Shown: positions 1-11,630, counted from the first letter of the stretch. The stretch: DNA of 64,000 bases from Riptortus pedestris (GCA_019009955.1 CM032228.1:96406501-96470500), one strand, 5' to 3'. The notes: generated from the sequence alone by a model not told the origin. Numbers and translations are program-made.

Positions 1-5
1 CGTTC

Positions 6-63
<58 letters not shown>

Positions 64-733
64 TTATTTATTTATTTATTTGTCTGTTAACTAGCGGTCG
101 CAATTTTTGTTTGATCGTTACCAAACTCAGAATTTAATCGTTTTATGTAAAAAGGAAGATCAAGTTTGTTAATGGCTGACATCGGACCAGTGGGAGGGGG
201 GGTTTAGAGGGGAGATTTTTGAAAATTCAAAATATCCGTTATTATACATTTGTAAATTTGTATAGAACCAATCTTACTGCAAATTAAATTTGATATAAAT
301 ATTGTTATATACATTTATTCTTTATCTTTAAAATTTGCATTTTTATGAAGTCTGTGGTCGGGTATAGTTCGTATTAGGTCGGCCATTTTCGTCATTGGTC
401 GGCTCAGGTGGGAGGCTACTTCTAACCTTACCTGTCGTTTCTAACCTTATCTTACCTTCCTTTGTGAGATTTATGCAAATACGTTCAGTTCATCCACCCC
501 CCCCCTTCTTTAGTTCTTGGACTACTAAAATTTGAGTTATTAAAATATAAATTATTCTTAAAATTCAGAAGCCGTTTCAGTTGGGAATTTATTTTAATTA
601 ACTGAAAGATTTCTCATTACCGTTTGTATTTAATCACGGTGGTATTGTGTTACCAGTATGCAGATTTCTCTATTGTAAAACTTCACATGGGAAATCTGCT
701 TAGTTTGCGCAGCCCCTGCGTGACGGACTTTTT
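1..733 (+). mobile_element. HINE/DINE-1-like element, copy 1, cut by window edge
   Basis: The left end is cut at the window start. The copy begins inside the conserved CGTTCAAAATT block, followed by a (TA)n tract at about 11-59, then the block ending GGTCGCAATTTTTG, the G-rich GGACCAGTGGGAGG box, and at 690-733 a GGGAAATCTGCT motif, a stem-loop around GCAGCCCCTGC and a GACGGACTTTTT end. The same order recurs in more than ten other places in the window. Between about 350 and 650 it has its own sequence (CTAACCTTACC motifs), similar to the copy at 12724-12990, so it is a subfamily variant. No coding capacity. Confidence 0.75.
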
Positions 734-1601
734 ATCCTGTAAGAAATAGATTACGTAATTGCCAGAAAAATATTTGCCAAATTTTATGACTAAACTATGC
801 ACAGACATTTCCCAATTAGAAGTAGGTCATTAATACAATTATTGATCATCAGTAAACATGGTAATAAAAAAGTCAGAGTGTTTAAGGCAAACCTTAAGAT
901 TGTTTTTATTTTCAGAGTCCTTTACTGAGAACCTAATTTGTTTAGTGCAGTAAGAGTGACAGATCTAATTCCTTCGAAAGACCCAATGTGTCCCGGATAG
1001 TTTAATTCTAAAAGTAGTAGTAGTAGTGCCTCTCCCCTCAGAATTAGGCGCAGCTTTTTGACGTTTCCTAACAAAAAACTACACTTTCAAACTAGTTTAA
1101 GTGATAAATGGCCACAACTTCGACTAAAACCTGGTTCCCCTCTACTATAGTTTACGGCCATAAAAACGCAGATGGATGGCTGGAATGTATGGCTATTACG
1201 GACACACAAATGTGGCTAGTTATTAAGGTTTGACCAATTCAATAGTAAGTAAAAAAGGCATTTTGTTACCATAAATAATATAAGATATTCTCTCTTCTTA
1301 ACAATTACAAAAAACAAATATTTCTGATATTTCAAACTTTAACATTATTTTTAAGAAATCGTTAATGAAAAGGCTCTGAATTGATTTGTTATTTCGCCTC
1401 ATAAATGAAAGTAAGTAGAACATGGAGAGTTTAGTAACATTTATTGTGACCAATCTCTCAGATCCTCCTCGCAGGAAATCAATATTTCCAGGGAAAATTA
1501 CAAATATTTGATGAAAACATCAAATATCTAATATTTTAAACCACTGTTTAATATAGAGGAAAAAGCCAGACTGGCAGTCGCTGTGTAAACTAAGTCAATT
1601 T
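734..1601. other. Unassigned AT-rich spacer between two inverted HINE copies
   Basis: No ORF or RNA gene is visible. There is a short (AGT)n run near 1014-1026. The stretch lies between copy 1 (plus) and copy 2 (minus) of the HINE family, so the two copies form a large inverted pair. Confidence 0.5.
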
Positions 1602-2059
1602 AAAAAGTCCGTCACGCAGGGGCTGCGTAAACTATGCAGATTTCCCACGTGAAGTTATACAATAGAGAAATTTCCATACGAGAGTCCAACAGTTACGGCC
1701 GAACTAGCTTTTGGCGGGAAACTCACTCGTCCGTTACACTTAATAAATAGCTGATTGCCCTTAAGGGAAATCTGCTAAAATGCAAATATCTCGGTTAATA
1801 TTCAAGATAGAGAATTATTGTATAGAACATTATTTATAGTAAATTTAATTTGCAATAAGATTGGTTCTATACAATCTTTTGATCCGACGTATAGTAACGG
1901 AGATATTTCGAATTTTCGAAAATCCTCCCCTCTAAACCCCCCCTCCCACTGGTCCGATTTCAGCCGTTAACGAACTTGATCTTTCTTTTTACATAAAACG
2001 CTTAAATATGAAGTTTGGTAAGGATCAAACAAAAATTGCGACCGCTAGAGCGGTAACAG

Positions 2060-2096
<37 letters not shown>

Positions 2097-2226
2097 TATA
2101 TATATACAGTTTTGAACGGACCTCATTTTCGTCATCTACTAGGTAGGATCGATGGACATTTGAAGAAAAAACAAAAATTCCGTCATGAGTACAACCTCAA
2201 TTTCTCCCTTAAGGGAAATCTGCTAA
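1602..2226 (-). mobile_element. HINE/DINE-1-like element, copy 2
   Basis: Near full length on the minus strand. The 3' end AAAAAGTCC with stem-loop ACGCAG/CTGCG lies at 1602-1630, the G-rich box at about 1935-1960, the (TA)n tract at about 2066-2100, and the 5' end (AAGGGAAATCTGCT on the plus strand) at 2211-2224. A second 5'-end motif (CTTAAGGGAAATCTGC) is embedded at about 1760-1776, so the copy seems to be a chimera of two insertions. Confidence 0.78.
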
Positions 2227-2530
2227 TAGTTGTGCAAAAACTAGTTAAGGCCAATGGAAGAGCGGATTTTATTCCTTGAATGAATTTTAGCAATAAAGGT
2301 TATTCCAATACAATTACCTATTTAAAGTAGATAACATTATGAACAATAACTGAAGATTAAAACATAAAAAAAGATTAAAAATTTAGAAAATTAATAAAAT
2401 AATTAAATATTCTTACTTGGAAAACATAAATGTTTCAGTTTTTATATGGGTCTACCTTAGTGAGAAAAAAAAACCTGAAAATTTTGAAGGTTTTACCTTC
2501 TCTAAAATTACATCGTTAATTTCTAAAGCG
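2227..2530. other. AT-rich flank of the transposase ORF
   Basis: AT-rich sequence between HINE copy 2 and the transposase stop codon. I looked here for a terminal inverted repeat matching the far side of the transposase (3623-3740) and could not see one. A small hairpin, GAAGGTTTTACCTTC, lies near 2485-2500. Confidence 0.4.
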
Positions 2531-3622
2531 TCAACGTAAATGTTGTTCGAAGTGCTGGCCTCTCGCTGCAATACACGCATCACATCGCGTACTCACTGAT
2601 CGGACTGCATCTAAACATTGTTCTGCGGTGAGCTGGTTGCAAACCATTCTGATGCGCTCGATGAGGTCATCCCTTGTGCGGACGGGCTTTCGGTAGAGAT
2701 TTTCTTTCACGTATCCCCACACGAAGAAATCTAGTGGCGTGAGGTCCGGAGACCGGGGAGGCCAAGGCACCGGCCCACCTCGTCCTATCCAGCGACCTGG
2801 GTAGTTGATGTCCAACCAGTCTCCTACGGCCCTTCCGTAATGTGCAGGACAACCATCGAGTTGAAACCAGCTCTCAAGCCTTGTTTCCAAAGGGATATCT
2901 TCCAAAAGTGCCCGTAAGTCATTCTCCAGGAATAGATGATAACTTTCAGCGTGAAGTCGAGCAGGTAAACATACGGGACCTATTATGCGATTATAACAAA
3001 GACCGACCCACACGTTTACAGAAAACTCATGCTGGTAGTGAAATTCTCTAACAGCGCGGGGATTTTCATGTGCCGAAAGGTGGTAGTTTCTTTGATTGAA
3101 TATGCTCGCACGTGTAAAAGTCCCTTCGTCCGTCCAGATTACTTTCGAACTTAAGTTTACATCGTTTTGCAATTGTTCTTTGTACCAATTACAAAAATTT
3201 AATCGGCGGGGATAATCAGCGGGTATTAAATTTTGTACCTTTTGTACATGGTAAGCATGCCTGCGGTCAGCCCTTAATGTGCGCCAAATGGTTGTCTTTG
3301 GTATGCTTAGAACTGAAGCAGCTCTCCGGACGCTTGTGCCAGGGTTGGTATTGAAGTGCCTCAGTATCCTCTCCCTCCGCCACAGGTCGGCTTCCATCGG
3401 AGCCTGCATACAGTTTCCACGACGATTACATGAGAAGGACCCAGTCACTCGAAGCCTTCTGAAAGTGCTGGTAAAAACACCTCTGTGTCGGGTTTCTCGG
3501 TCAGGAAACCGTCTGTGATATTGCCGAACTGCCTGACGTGCATTGCCATCGCAGAATCCGTAGACGTAGACTATGTCCGCGTATTCAGCGTTGGCAAATC
3601 TAGCCATATTTGTTGACTTCAC
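2531..3622 (-). CDS. Tc1/mariner-superfamily transposase with DUF4817 N-terminus, intact
   Basis: A 363-residue uninterrupted frame. Residues about 8-60 (RFANAEYADIVYVYGFCDGNA...) are the DUF4817/HTH region, and about 80-125 a second helix-turn-helix (SVRRAASVLSIPKTTIWR). Then comes the RNase H-like DDE/D catalytic core: D165 in WTDEGTF, D256 in FQLDGCPAHYG, and D298 in SPDLTPLDFFVWG. I count 41 residues between the second and third aspartates. The protein would bind element ends and cut and paste DNA in the nucleus. Relatives start at MARF, so Met6 (codon at 3605-3607) is the likelier start than Met1. Length fits a complete family member, with no stop or frameshift. It lies between HINE copy 2 and a Helitron. 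No terminal inverted repeats were recognised, so it may be an active autonomous copy, a recently dead one, or domesticated. Confidence 0.92.
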   Translation of the reverse strand: MKSTNMARFANAEYADIVYVYGFCDGNARQAVRQYHRRFPDRETRHRGVFTSTFRRLRVTGSFSCNRRGNCMQAPMEADLWRRERILRHFNTNPGTSVRRAASVLSIPKTTIWRTLRADRRHAYHVQKVQNLIPADYPRRLNFCNWYKEQLQNDVNLSSKVIWTDEGTFTRASIFNQRNYHLSAHENPRAVREFHYQHEFSVNVWVGLCYNRIIGPVCLPARLHAESYHLFLENDLRALLEDIPLETRLESWFQLDGCPAHYGRAVGDWLDINYPGRWIGRGGPVPWPPRSPDLTPLDFFVWGYVKENLYRKPVRTRDDLIERIRMVCNQLTAEQCLDAVRSVSTRCDACIAARGQHFEQHLR

Positions 3623-3677
3623 TGAACAGTACTAGCAACACCACTAATGTGAGAATGCGAGGCTGGATTCCCCCCAA

Positions 3678-3713
3678 AAAGGATTAAAATGATAGTAAAC
3701 ATTTTAATCCTTT
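3678..3713. repeat. Perfect 14-bp inverted repeat 5' of the transposase gene
   Basis: AAAGGATTAAAATG (3678-3691) and CATTTTAATCCTTT (3700-3713) are exact reverse complements separated by 8 nt. It lies 56 bp upstream of the transposase start. It could be an internal hairpin near the element end or a binding site; its role is unknown. Confidence 0.7.
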
Positions 3714-3723
3714 CTTTTTAAGT

Positions 3724-5080
3724 TTAAACACTCAACCTACCAACATTTCTAGGGACGGGCAGGAGTGGGGGTTATAAGGGAAGCCAGAAATTAAAAATAG
3801 CGATATTTCGTTTCCTATTGGTTTTTCGCTAAATATGAACATAACAAAAGTTGTTTACTTTGTTATTTAGAGTAACATTTGTAATATACACTTTTTTCGT
3901 ATACCGAATAATAAACGAGATATACGCTAAAATCTATAGCGGAAGTGTACAATTTTATTTGGGACAATAGACCCAACCGAAATAAATAAAACTCGGTGTG
4001 TGTATTAGCACTAACGCTTTCATTATAACAAACCATATCAACATTTCTAGGCACGGGCAGGAGTGGGGGTTGTAAGGGAGGCCTGAATTTAAAATAGCGG
4101 TATTTCGTTTCCTATTGGTTTTTCGGCAAATATGAACATGACGATAAACAAGAACATTTCAATTGTATGAAGCATTTTAAAAACAAGTAGCTGTTTCATG
4201 AGGAGCAAAGTATATTACTCCCCCCCCCCTTCCGCTGTCTTTCACTGGAACATTAATTAATCGGAAGTAAGTAATTTCACCCTTTGATGTGTTTAAAACA
4301 TCAATTAATTCACAAAAAACGAAAGTATTTAAACATAGATAATTAGAATTGAAAATAGAATCTGAATATTAAGGTAATGTTAGCGGAATTGTGAGTTAGC
4401 CGTTAGTCATGTACTGTTGGTTAACCTGGAGCGTCAGGGACGGGTGGGGAGACCTTCCTGTAATCTAGAACCTTTGTCACTCCCTCTTTCTTTCCTCAGT
4501 TGTTTTACACACTTTTTTCGTATACAGTATTATAAACGAGATATACGCTAAAACCTATAGCGGAAGTGTATTTTGTTATTTAGAGTAAATTTTGTTATAT
4601 ACACTTTTTTAGTATACCGAATTATAAACGAGATATATGCTAAAACCTACAGAGGAAGTGAACAATTTTATTTGGGACAAAAGACCCAGCCGAAATAAAT
4701 AAAACTCGGTATGTGTATTATTACTAACGCTTTCATTATAACAAGCCATACTAACATTTCTAGGGACGGGCAGGAGTGGGGGTTATAAGGGAGGCCTGAA
4801 ATTAATAATGGTGATATTTCGTTTCACCACAATATTTTGTGCTTAATAACTGAGATCTATGCATAATGCACAGGAGACGGGAAATATGACAATTTGGAGG
4901 AAAGTGAAGACTTACATAAAAAATTAATTTTATTATTAACAAATGCCAACAACGGGTGTTAATCCTAAATAGTGGGACGGGTAAAGGTGAAAATATTGTG
5001 CAAACTAAAGCCTTGCCAAAAAATACCATCACCATTCAGCCTCAAATGAATTCCCGAACGAAGCCGGGTATCTGAGCTAG
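3724..5080 (+). mobile_element. Non-autonomous Helitron, 5' end not found, with 298-bp internal repeats
   Basis: The 3' end is typical of Helitrons: a short CCCG...CGGG hairpin at 5053-5068, then TCTGAG and CTAG at 5077-5080, followed by host T. The last ~250 bp match the 3' part of the complete Helitron at 10450-11631. Internally, the module starting at CAACATTTCTAGG begins at 3741, 4039 and again near 4751; the first two starts are 298 bp apart. About 4150-4500 is unrelated sequence, perhaps another insertion. No TC 5' terminus was recognised, and the transposase element lies just upstream. No coding capacity. Confidence 0.75.
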
Positions 5081-5218
5081 TATATATATATAATTTTGAA
5101 CGGACCTCATTTTCGTCATCTCCTGGGTAGGATCGATGGACATTTGAAGGAATTTTTCGAATATCTCGTTATGAGTAATCCCTCAATAGTTGATTTCCCT
5201 TATGGGAAATCTGCTAAA
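5081..5218 (-). mobile_element. HINE 5' portion beside Helitron 3' end
   Basis: Starts in a short TA tract directly after the Helitron CTAG end and runs through TTTTGAACGGACCTC and TAGGATCGATGGACATTTG to the HINE 5' end (TGGGAAATCTGCTAAAA on the plus strand). Only the 5' half is present. The other half should lie beyond the Helitron 5' end but is not visible. Confidence 0.75.
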
Positions 5219-6729
5219 ACACAGAAGTATTATTGAGGTAAGTCAACTGCCATAATGTCCTGGCACAGGAAACCTGAAATGAATAATGTGACCCACCATT
5301 GATAGGAAGGTCTCTCTCTATTAAGAGCTGAACAATCTAAGAGGACTTCTCTAGTCCAACATACTGAAATAAATATTATTTTCCGAATTTAATTTTTTTT
5401 TGGAAACCAAATTAAATGATCTTAATAAAAGTTCAGTCGCTTGATCAGTACATTTATATTTACACTCTGCAAAATGAGGAGAAGTAATAAGGATATTAAA
5501 TGGTTAAAATAACCGTATACAAATCCTTACCTCAATTTACTCCCTCCTTAATGTGACGAAATTCCCAAAGCAATTTAATCCAAGGAGGATGTTCTAATGG
5601 ACTTTTCGTCAAGTTGTTTTCAAGATCTGTAGATATTTTATTAATACATCGGTTTCTGTCTGTGACATATTTACCCATAATAGAAGAGTAGTGTAGTGCT
5701 ACAGAACCGCTGCTCCGTCTTGATTCTGGACATCGAATCTTAAATCTTTTTATGGTAGGTAGGTGCTTGAAATAAAGCAAAGAACTGAACTTTAAAAGTC
5801 ATATTTATTTGTAGACTAAAATATCAAAATGAAATAACCAGAATAAAATCTAAATTTTATTTTTGGCCCTTGGTTTTGGGCCCTTAAAGGATGGCGCCCG
5901 TGTGCATTGCACACTTTGCACATATGCTAGCGGGGGCCCTGTCTATCTATGTAGAGCGGTAGAAGGAGAAACAAGATTAGGACAGTCAGACAATCATGAA
6001 GCCGATGGCCTACAAAAAAATAAATAAAAAAAACAGTCATTAAGAAAGGTCTCGGGCTTCCTTCCGGAGAAACTTCATATTATAATTAAGATATACATAG
6101 AGGGTGAGGAGGGCCTGATGCTGCTCATGTTGTCCTGGTCGGAACCATGGACTATTTAGTGGAGACACCTCAGCCTCACATCTCCGCTTCCTACTGGGGT
6201 CATTCACTCCGCTACGCTTTAATAAAGGAAGGATATGAACCAGACTCAGCAACTTTAACGACAATTTTCTTCAGAAACAAATAAGGAAGTAATTCAGAAC
6301 CTCTCTGCTAATGACTAGCTAATTTAGCTTGATAAAGTATTGAAACCGTCGGTCAAGAGTTAGTTCAAAATAAACTCAATTTGGATAGTCTATTACACAA
6401 CAGTATGAATATCTTTTAAAAACAAGCCTATTCATTTATTTTAATATCTAATAATGACAAATAGTATTAAGAATAATGAAAATTTACTATAAATAAACAT
6501 CTATGTCAATAACAACGGGAGCCACCCACTGGTTATTTTTTATGATAATAGTCAATTTAAGGAAATCTCGAAAGCGTTTTTTTTCAGAATAAAATGAATA
6601 CAATGGTTTTCATAAAGCATTATTTTTAGATGTATAATTTAGTAAGTGACAACTAGAAAATTATCGTTAAAAAAACAAAAGCTTAATTAATTTTTCTTTT
6701 AGATAAAAGATTAGACATTGAAGCCATAG
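5219..6729. other. Unassigned sequence, probable old transposon debris
   Basis: No gene recognised. At about 5860-5940 there is a GC-rich patch (GGCGCCCGTGTGCATTGCACAC, split by internal palindromes such as AGGGCCC/GGGCCCT) that looks like a transposon end but was not identified. An 82-codon minus frame at 5532-5780 and a 74-codon one at 6040-6264 have no recognisable domain. Confidence 0.4.
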
Positions 6730-6818
6730 GCATGACGCGATTTTAGGAAAATTTCTTCAATTGTCCATCGATCCTACCCAAGAGATGACGAAAATGAAGT
6801 GCGTTCTAAATTACACTA

Positions 6819-6915
<97 letters not shown>

Positions 6916-7101
6916 TGTTCACTCTCTAGCGGTCGTAATTTTTGTTTGATCGTTACCAAAGTTCATCGTCTGAAATCGGGCCAGTGGGAGGGTGGGGTTT
7001 AATGAGGATTTCGAAAATTCAAAATGTTTCCGTTATTATCCTTCGGCACGAAAAAATGCATATAATCAATCTTACTGGAAATGCAATGTTCTCTAAATGT
7101 T

Positions 7102-7161
<60 letters not shown>

Positions 7162-7700
7162 TTCTCTATATTGAATATTAACCGAGATACTACCATATTT
7201 TAGTTCTCGGCCATCTGTAAAGTCCCACTTCAACTGATGTCATCTTAACAAGAAGCTGTTATATCATGAACCACTTCATTCCAACGTTAAAAACCAAATA
7301 TGGTTTTCATTGAACTTTTACTTTGTTAGATACAGGCAAATTTTGAGTGTGATGACGTCATCAATTAAACTTTTACGTTCTTGTCTCAAAAATGTTTATT
7401 TGATCTATACCATATTCGATATTTAACCGTTTCAGTCAACATTTAAGATCATATTTGTTATTGGCTGAATTTGGAGCTGGAATAGTGGGGGTTAAGAGGG
7501 GTGGATTCCAAAATTATAAATATCTCGATTGTAATGAGTCTGATCTTAAAATGTTATAGAACCTATCTTGTTAAACAATTGTTGTTCTATAAATTGTTTC
7601 GTAATTCAAATGTTAAGGGAGTCATTCCCACTATCTTGTTTTCGGGCTTCAGTGCCTCCCCTGTCCCATTAACCCATACCAGGTAAAACTGTAGATCGAT
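6730..7700 (+). mobile_element. HINE-related element, long variant with AC and TA tracts
   Basis: The CATCGATCCTACCCA and GAGATGACGAAAATGAAG blocks are followed by (AC)n about 6823-6859, (TA)n about 6862-6912, the GGTCGTAATTTTTGTTTGATCG block and the G-rich box. A second (TA)n lies at about 7105-7158. The sequence after that matches 36830-37750 in the cluster at 36-38 kb, so this is the same longer subfamily. Its 3' stem-loop end is not clear. Frames of YIYIYI within it come from the TA repeats and are not genes. Confidence 0.65.
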
Positions 7701-7899
7701 ACATTAGTGTGGTTTTCATGCAATCCAAGGTAATCCTAGTGGGTCTATATGCATTTCAGTGAGGGGTGGTGCCACTGACTTTTAACCAACCATTCCACTA
7801 CTTGTTACAACTTTTTTTTCCCCACCTCTGCCCCGCTGTACCTTTGGGTTTCCCTATACCAGCGGTCTCCATTTAATAAGAGATATAAAATTTTGAATA

Positions 7900-8775
7900 G
7901 ATAAATTGGGCCAGGTAATTTAGCCTAACTCACCGAGCACGGCTAAGCATAAAAGTGCAACAATTGGGAGATTTAGTTTAATTCCGAAAAGTCCTAGGGG
8001 AACCCGCAGCTGCGACTCCTTTGCCTCTGTTCAAAGAAGTGGCAGCAAGAGCCTAACTAGCTAGCCTACATACCTAAAGCCTAAATACTAACCTAAACTC
8101 ACATAAAACTATATATATAATTTACAAATAAATGTCGACCCTAATCTCAGCAGTGGCGACTGCTGATCTCTTCAAATTGTGCTGCGCTATTATCAACCCT
8201 CGATTATCCATAATTGGTTTTATCTATATTGCGCAAAACGGCGCTTCTATAGGAGTCACAGTTCCTGTCAGTTGCTGCATGTTCACTATTTTTGCCATAT
8301 CTAACACAGTTAACGCATTTCGGAGGCGCCGCCTTGTTTGGACACTGTCCTTGGCAATGACCCCGCTCCGATACCTGTTACAACTGCTGCAATTTATTTC
8401 AGCCCTCCTAATAATTATACTTTATCTAAAATTTTTAGGATATCTTTTGCCCAAGTCCCATCCTCTATAGCACTTTCTAATCTTAACCATTCAGTAGTTG
8501 TTTAACCTCGAGTGACTTTGAAAACTTGTAGTGTAAGACTTGGAATCTCAGTTGATAATTATATCAGTTTGTGGCGTTCTGCTTCACATGTCTCTTTCAT
8601 TTCTGGGCAATTCTTTCGGCGATCGCCACCATAAGGATGCATTTGCCATATCAGGACTAGGACAAGATAGTGTTTCTACATCTGGCTGTGTAATTTGTCC
8701 TTTAGCAGTCTTCCAGATAATAAAATCTATTTTATCTATTCATTGCCAATCTGTCATTCTGCAAATCCTTTAATA
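7900..8775 (-). mobile_element. Fragment of APE-type LINE: ORF1 C-terminus overlapping ORF2 N-terminus
   Basis: Read on the minus strand, about 8345-8210 encodes a gag-like zinc-knuckle end of ORF1 (CPNKAAPPKCVNC, then EHAATDRNCDSYRSAV). The ORF1 stop and a new ATG overlap as ATGGATAA (8204-8211). The new frame reads LIIAQHNLKRSAVATAEIR, which matches the start of the apurinic-like endonuclease of Jockey/R1-like LINE ORF2 proteins (consensus I.Q.NLQ.S..AT.EL). It stops after about 29 codons, with possible endonuclease remnants to about 7900. ORF1 upstream (8350-8775) is frameshifted. Dead copy. Confidence 0.7.
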
Positions 8776-9339
8776 GTCTGATCCTACATTTAATTACCCT
8801 CTCCCATGGATCCTGTACTTGTAGTTGACACAATTTTGAATTTACTTAGGAAAGACTAAAGTATCTTGGTCTTTCTCATCCCAAAAAATATTTCGAAAAG
8901 TTCTCATTGGGCTAAATACACCCCTTTAGGAACTTGGCAATCCATCAGAGGACCTAAATTTAAATTAAAGAAATTAAAATCAAAACCACAATTACAGTAT
9001 AAAATAAATTATGGGAAGAATAAAGGATGAAGCGAAATGTAGTGTTACTTATTTACAGACATTAAATAATAATTATTTACGTTTTTTGGAAGATAGAACT
9101 TCTGAAATGTACTTGCATCCAGATTAAATGCAAAATCAGGGAGCGGATCCAAGCTTATCACGCTGTCACTTGTAGCGTAGGTATAATATATCCTTTTCAT
9201 TCTATACCAATGCGTGGCGTAATTCCTTTAAAAATTACAGATTAATTGTTTAGTTATAGCCCCTCCCTTCGATAAACTAGTAATACTACTGCGAAATATT
9301 ATATTGATTATTATTTATTATTATTATAATTTATAAACG
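8776..9339. other. AT-rich, nothing recognised
   Basis: No ORF, RNA gene or repeat family seen in this stretch. Confidence 0.4.
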
Positions 9340-9443
9340 ACCACTTCTTGCTACTATGGCTAATTGGGAGGGTTATCTACAGGTAACCACCTTTCAATAG
9401 CCAGGGTGGAACTAAGAGTTTTATTTAATGAGTTCGCCAGTAC
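9340..9443 (-). mobile_element. tRNA-derived SINE, truncated body
   Basis: Contains the conserved SINE body (plus-strand TTATCTACAGGTAACCACC, AGCCAGGGTGG, TTATTTAATGAGTTCG) shared with copies at 31.7, 38.9, 44.9 and 53.9 kb. The tRNA-like head is missing after about 9443. Confidence 0.65.
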
Positions 9444-10284
9444 ATACATTTGTATTGCCCATGCGGAATCAAACATATTGATCATTGTATTACTATTAAC
9501 GATTCAAGAGGAAATCATATATACTATTAGCCAAGGCAATTTTGTATTTATACAGGAGATATTTTAACGCCCCAACGTTTTGAACAGCCATGAATATTTC
9601 TTGGGAGTAAGAACCTTTAAAAAGCAATTCTTCATGTCAGGAGGTAATGATTACGGTCACGTGTGGGCCAGGTTAGGGCCACTGCTGAAGTAATATACCT
9701 ACACATTTTATTGACATTCATAATAGAATGAAGTAAACTACGAACACCCTCAAGAAACCACTCCGAAAAGTTCGAAACGCAGACAGCATAAAGCAGATTG
9801 CCCACGTGATACACGACATCATATCATATTCTATTCACATTTTTCCCTTAGTAAGAAGTCAATGTAAACAAGGGTTGAAATTTAAGTTGGACAAAATGGA
9901 AATCAATTACTGAAGGCCGGAAACACCAAAAGACAATTTGAAAGTTGACCCTACTTCAACCACTTTAATAAAAACACTACTTCTTTTATTTACTTATATT
10001 TTCATTTATCTGTATTTAGGAAGCCACATAGACCCCTCGTCCGGAGCACATCATTGAACAAAATATCATTCTTCATATCTTTGAAATGTTTGGTATTGGA
10101 CCTTCTTGTTAGAGGGTAATGTCAAGATGTACATAATATATCAAGGTTGTGCTCACGAATAAGTGGGGTTTTATTGTCCAATTAAAATGGAAAAAATAGA
10201 TACATTTCTCTGACAAGTTAATAAAAAATTAATAGAGCAAGAATTGAGAAATATCACTTGACAATGCCGTTTGAACACCATCAT
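9444..10284. other. Unassigned sequence
   Basis: A 60-codon minus frame (9632-9814) has no recognisable motif. Nothing else is identifiable. Confidence 0.4.
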
Positions 10285-10355
10285 ACTTTTACGCCGAAAC
10301 GTATAAATATTGTGTATGGATACGATCAAACAAAAATTGTGAACTAATAAGCCTT

Positions 10356-10445
<90 letters not shown>

Positions 10446-10449
10446 TATA
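10285..10449 (-). mobile_element. HINE fragment ending in the TA tract hit by a Helitron
   Basis: Plus-strand ACGATCAAACAAAAATTG followed by a diverged GACCGCTAG region and a long (TA)n (about 10361-10449) matches the HINE core on the minus strand. The TA tract is interrupted by the Helitron starting at 10450. Confidence 0.6.
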
Positions 10450-11630
10450 TCTTAATATATATAAATCTCCTGTCACGATGTTTGTCCGCGATGGACTACT
10501 AAACTATTTAACCGATTTTAAATTAAATTGGCAGACCGTGAGCAGTCTGGTCCAACTTGAGAGATAGGCTATATTAATTTTCTCTGAGACGAACAGGAGT
10601 GGGGGTTATAAGGGAGGCCTGAAATTAAAAGTCGTGATATTTCGTTTTCTATTGTTTTTTTCGCAAATATGCACATAACAAAAGTTGTTTATTTTGTTAT
10701 TTAGAGTAACGTTTGTCATAAACACTTTCATCGTATTCCGAAGTTTAAATGAGTTATACGCTTAATGACTATAGCAGGAGTCAACAATATTATTTGGGAC
10801 AAAAGACCCAACCGAAATAAATAAAACTCGGTATGTGTATTAGCACTAACGCATTCATTATAAGAAGCCATACCAACATTTCTAGGGACGGGCAGGAGTG
10901 GGGGTTTTAAGGGAAGCCAGAAATTAAAAATAGCGATATTTCGTTTCCTATTGGTTTATCGGCAAATATGAACATAACAAAAGTTGTTTATTTTGCTATT
11001 TAGAGTAACTTTTGTTATATACACTTTTTTCGTATACCGAATTATAAACGAGATATACGCTAAAAATTATATCGGAAGTGAAAAATGTTATTTGGCACAA
11101 AAGACTCAACCGAACTAAATAAAACACTCAGTATGTGTATTAGCACTAACGCCTTCCTTATAAAAAGCCATACTATTTCTAGGGACAGGCAGGAGTGGGG
11201 GTTATAAGGGAGGCCTGATATTAATAATAGTGATATTTCGTTTCCTATTGTAGTTTCGGCAAATATGCACATAACAAAAGTTGTTTATTTTGTTATTTAG
11301 AGAAATTTGCTCAACAATTCTTTTCAATATGAACTACCAGGTACCTCACCTGGAAAAATTAATTCAAATGTATGTTAATATTTAGTCCTTAATAATTCAA
11401 ATCTATGCATAATGCACAGGAGACGGGAAATATGACAATATGGAGGGCAGTGAAGTCTTACATAAAAAATTAATTTTATTATTAACAAATCCACAAAAAC
11501 AACGGGTATTAACCCTAAACACTGGGACGGGTAAATGTCAAAATATTGTGCAAAATAAAGCCTTGCCAAAAAAATACCATCAACATTCAGCCTCAAATGA
11601 ATTCCCGAGCGAAGCCGGGTATCTGAGCTA

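Noticed and set aside
2842..3518. Plus-strand frames of 69 and 79 codons inside the transposase region, and a 61-codon minus frame
   Set aside because: Shadows of the transposase ORF in other frames.
6761..7196. Frames of repeated YIYIYI or HTHTHT on both strands (also near 11375-11906, 17329-17547, 23810-24094, 27366-27644, 36431-36622)
   Set aside because: They are translations of TA and AC/GT microsatellites and have no coding support.
8132..8773. Hydrophobic-looking plus-strand frames of 112 and 77 codons
   Set aside because: Antisense to the gag/endonuclease LINE fragment on the minus strand.
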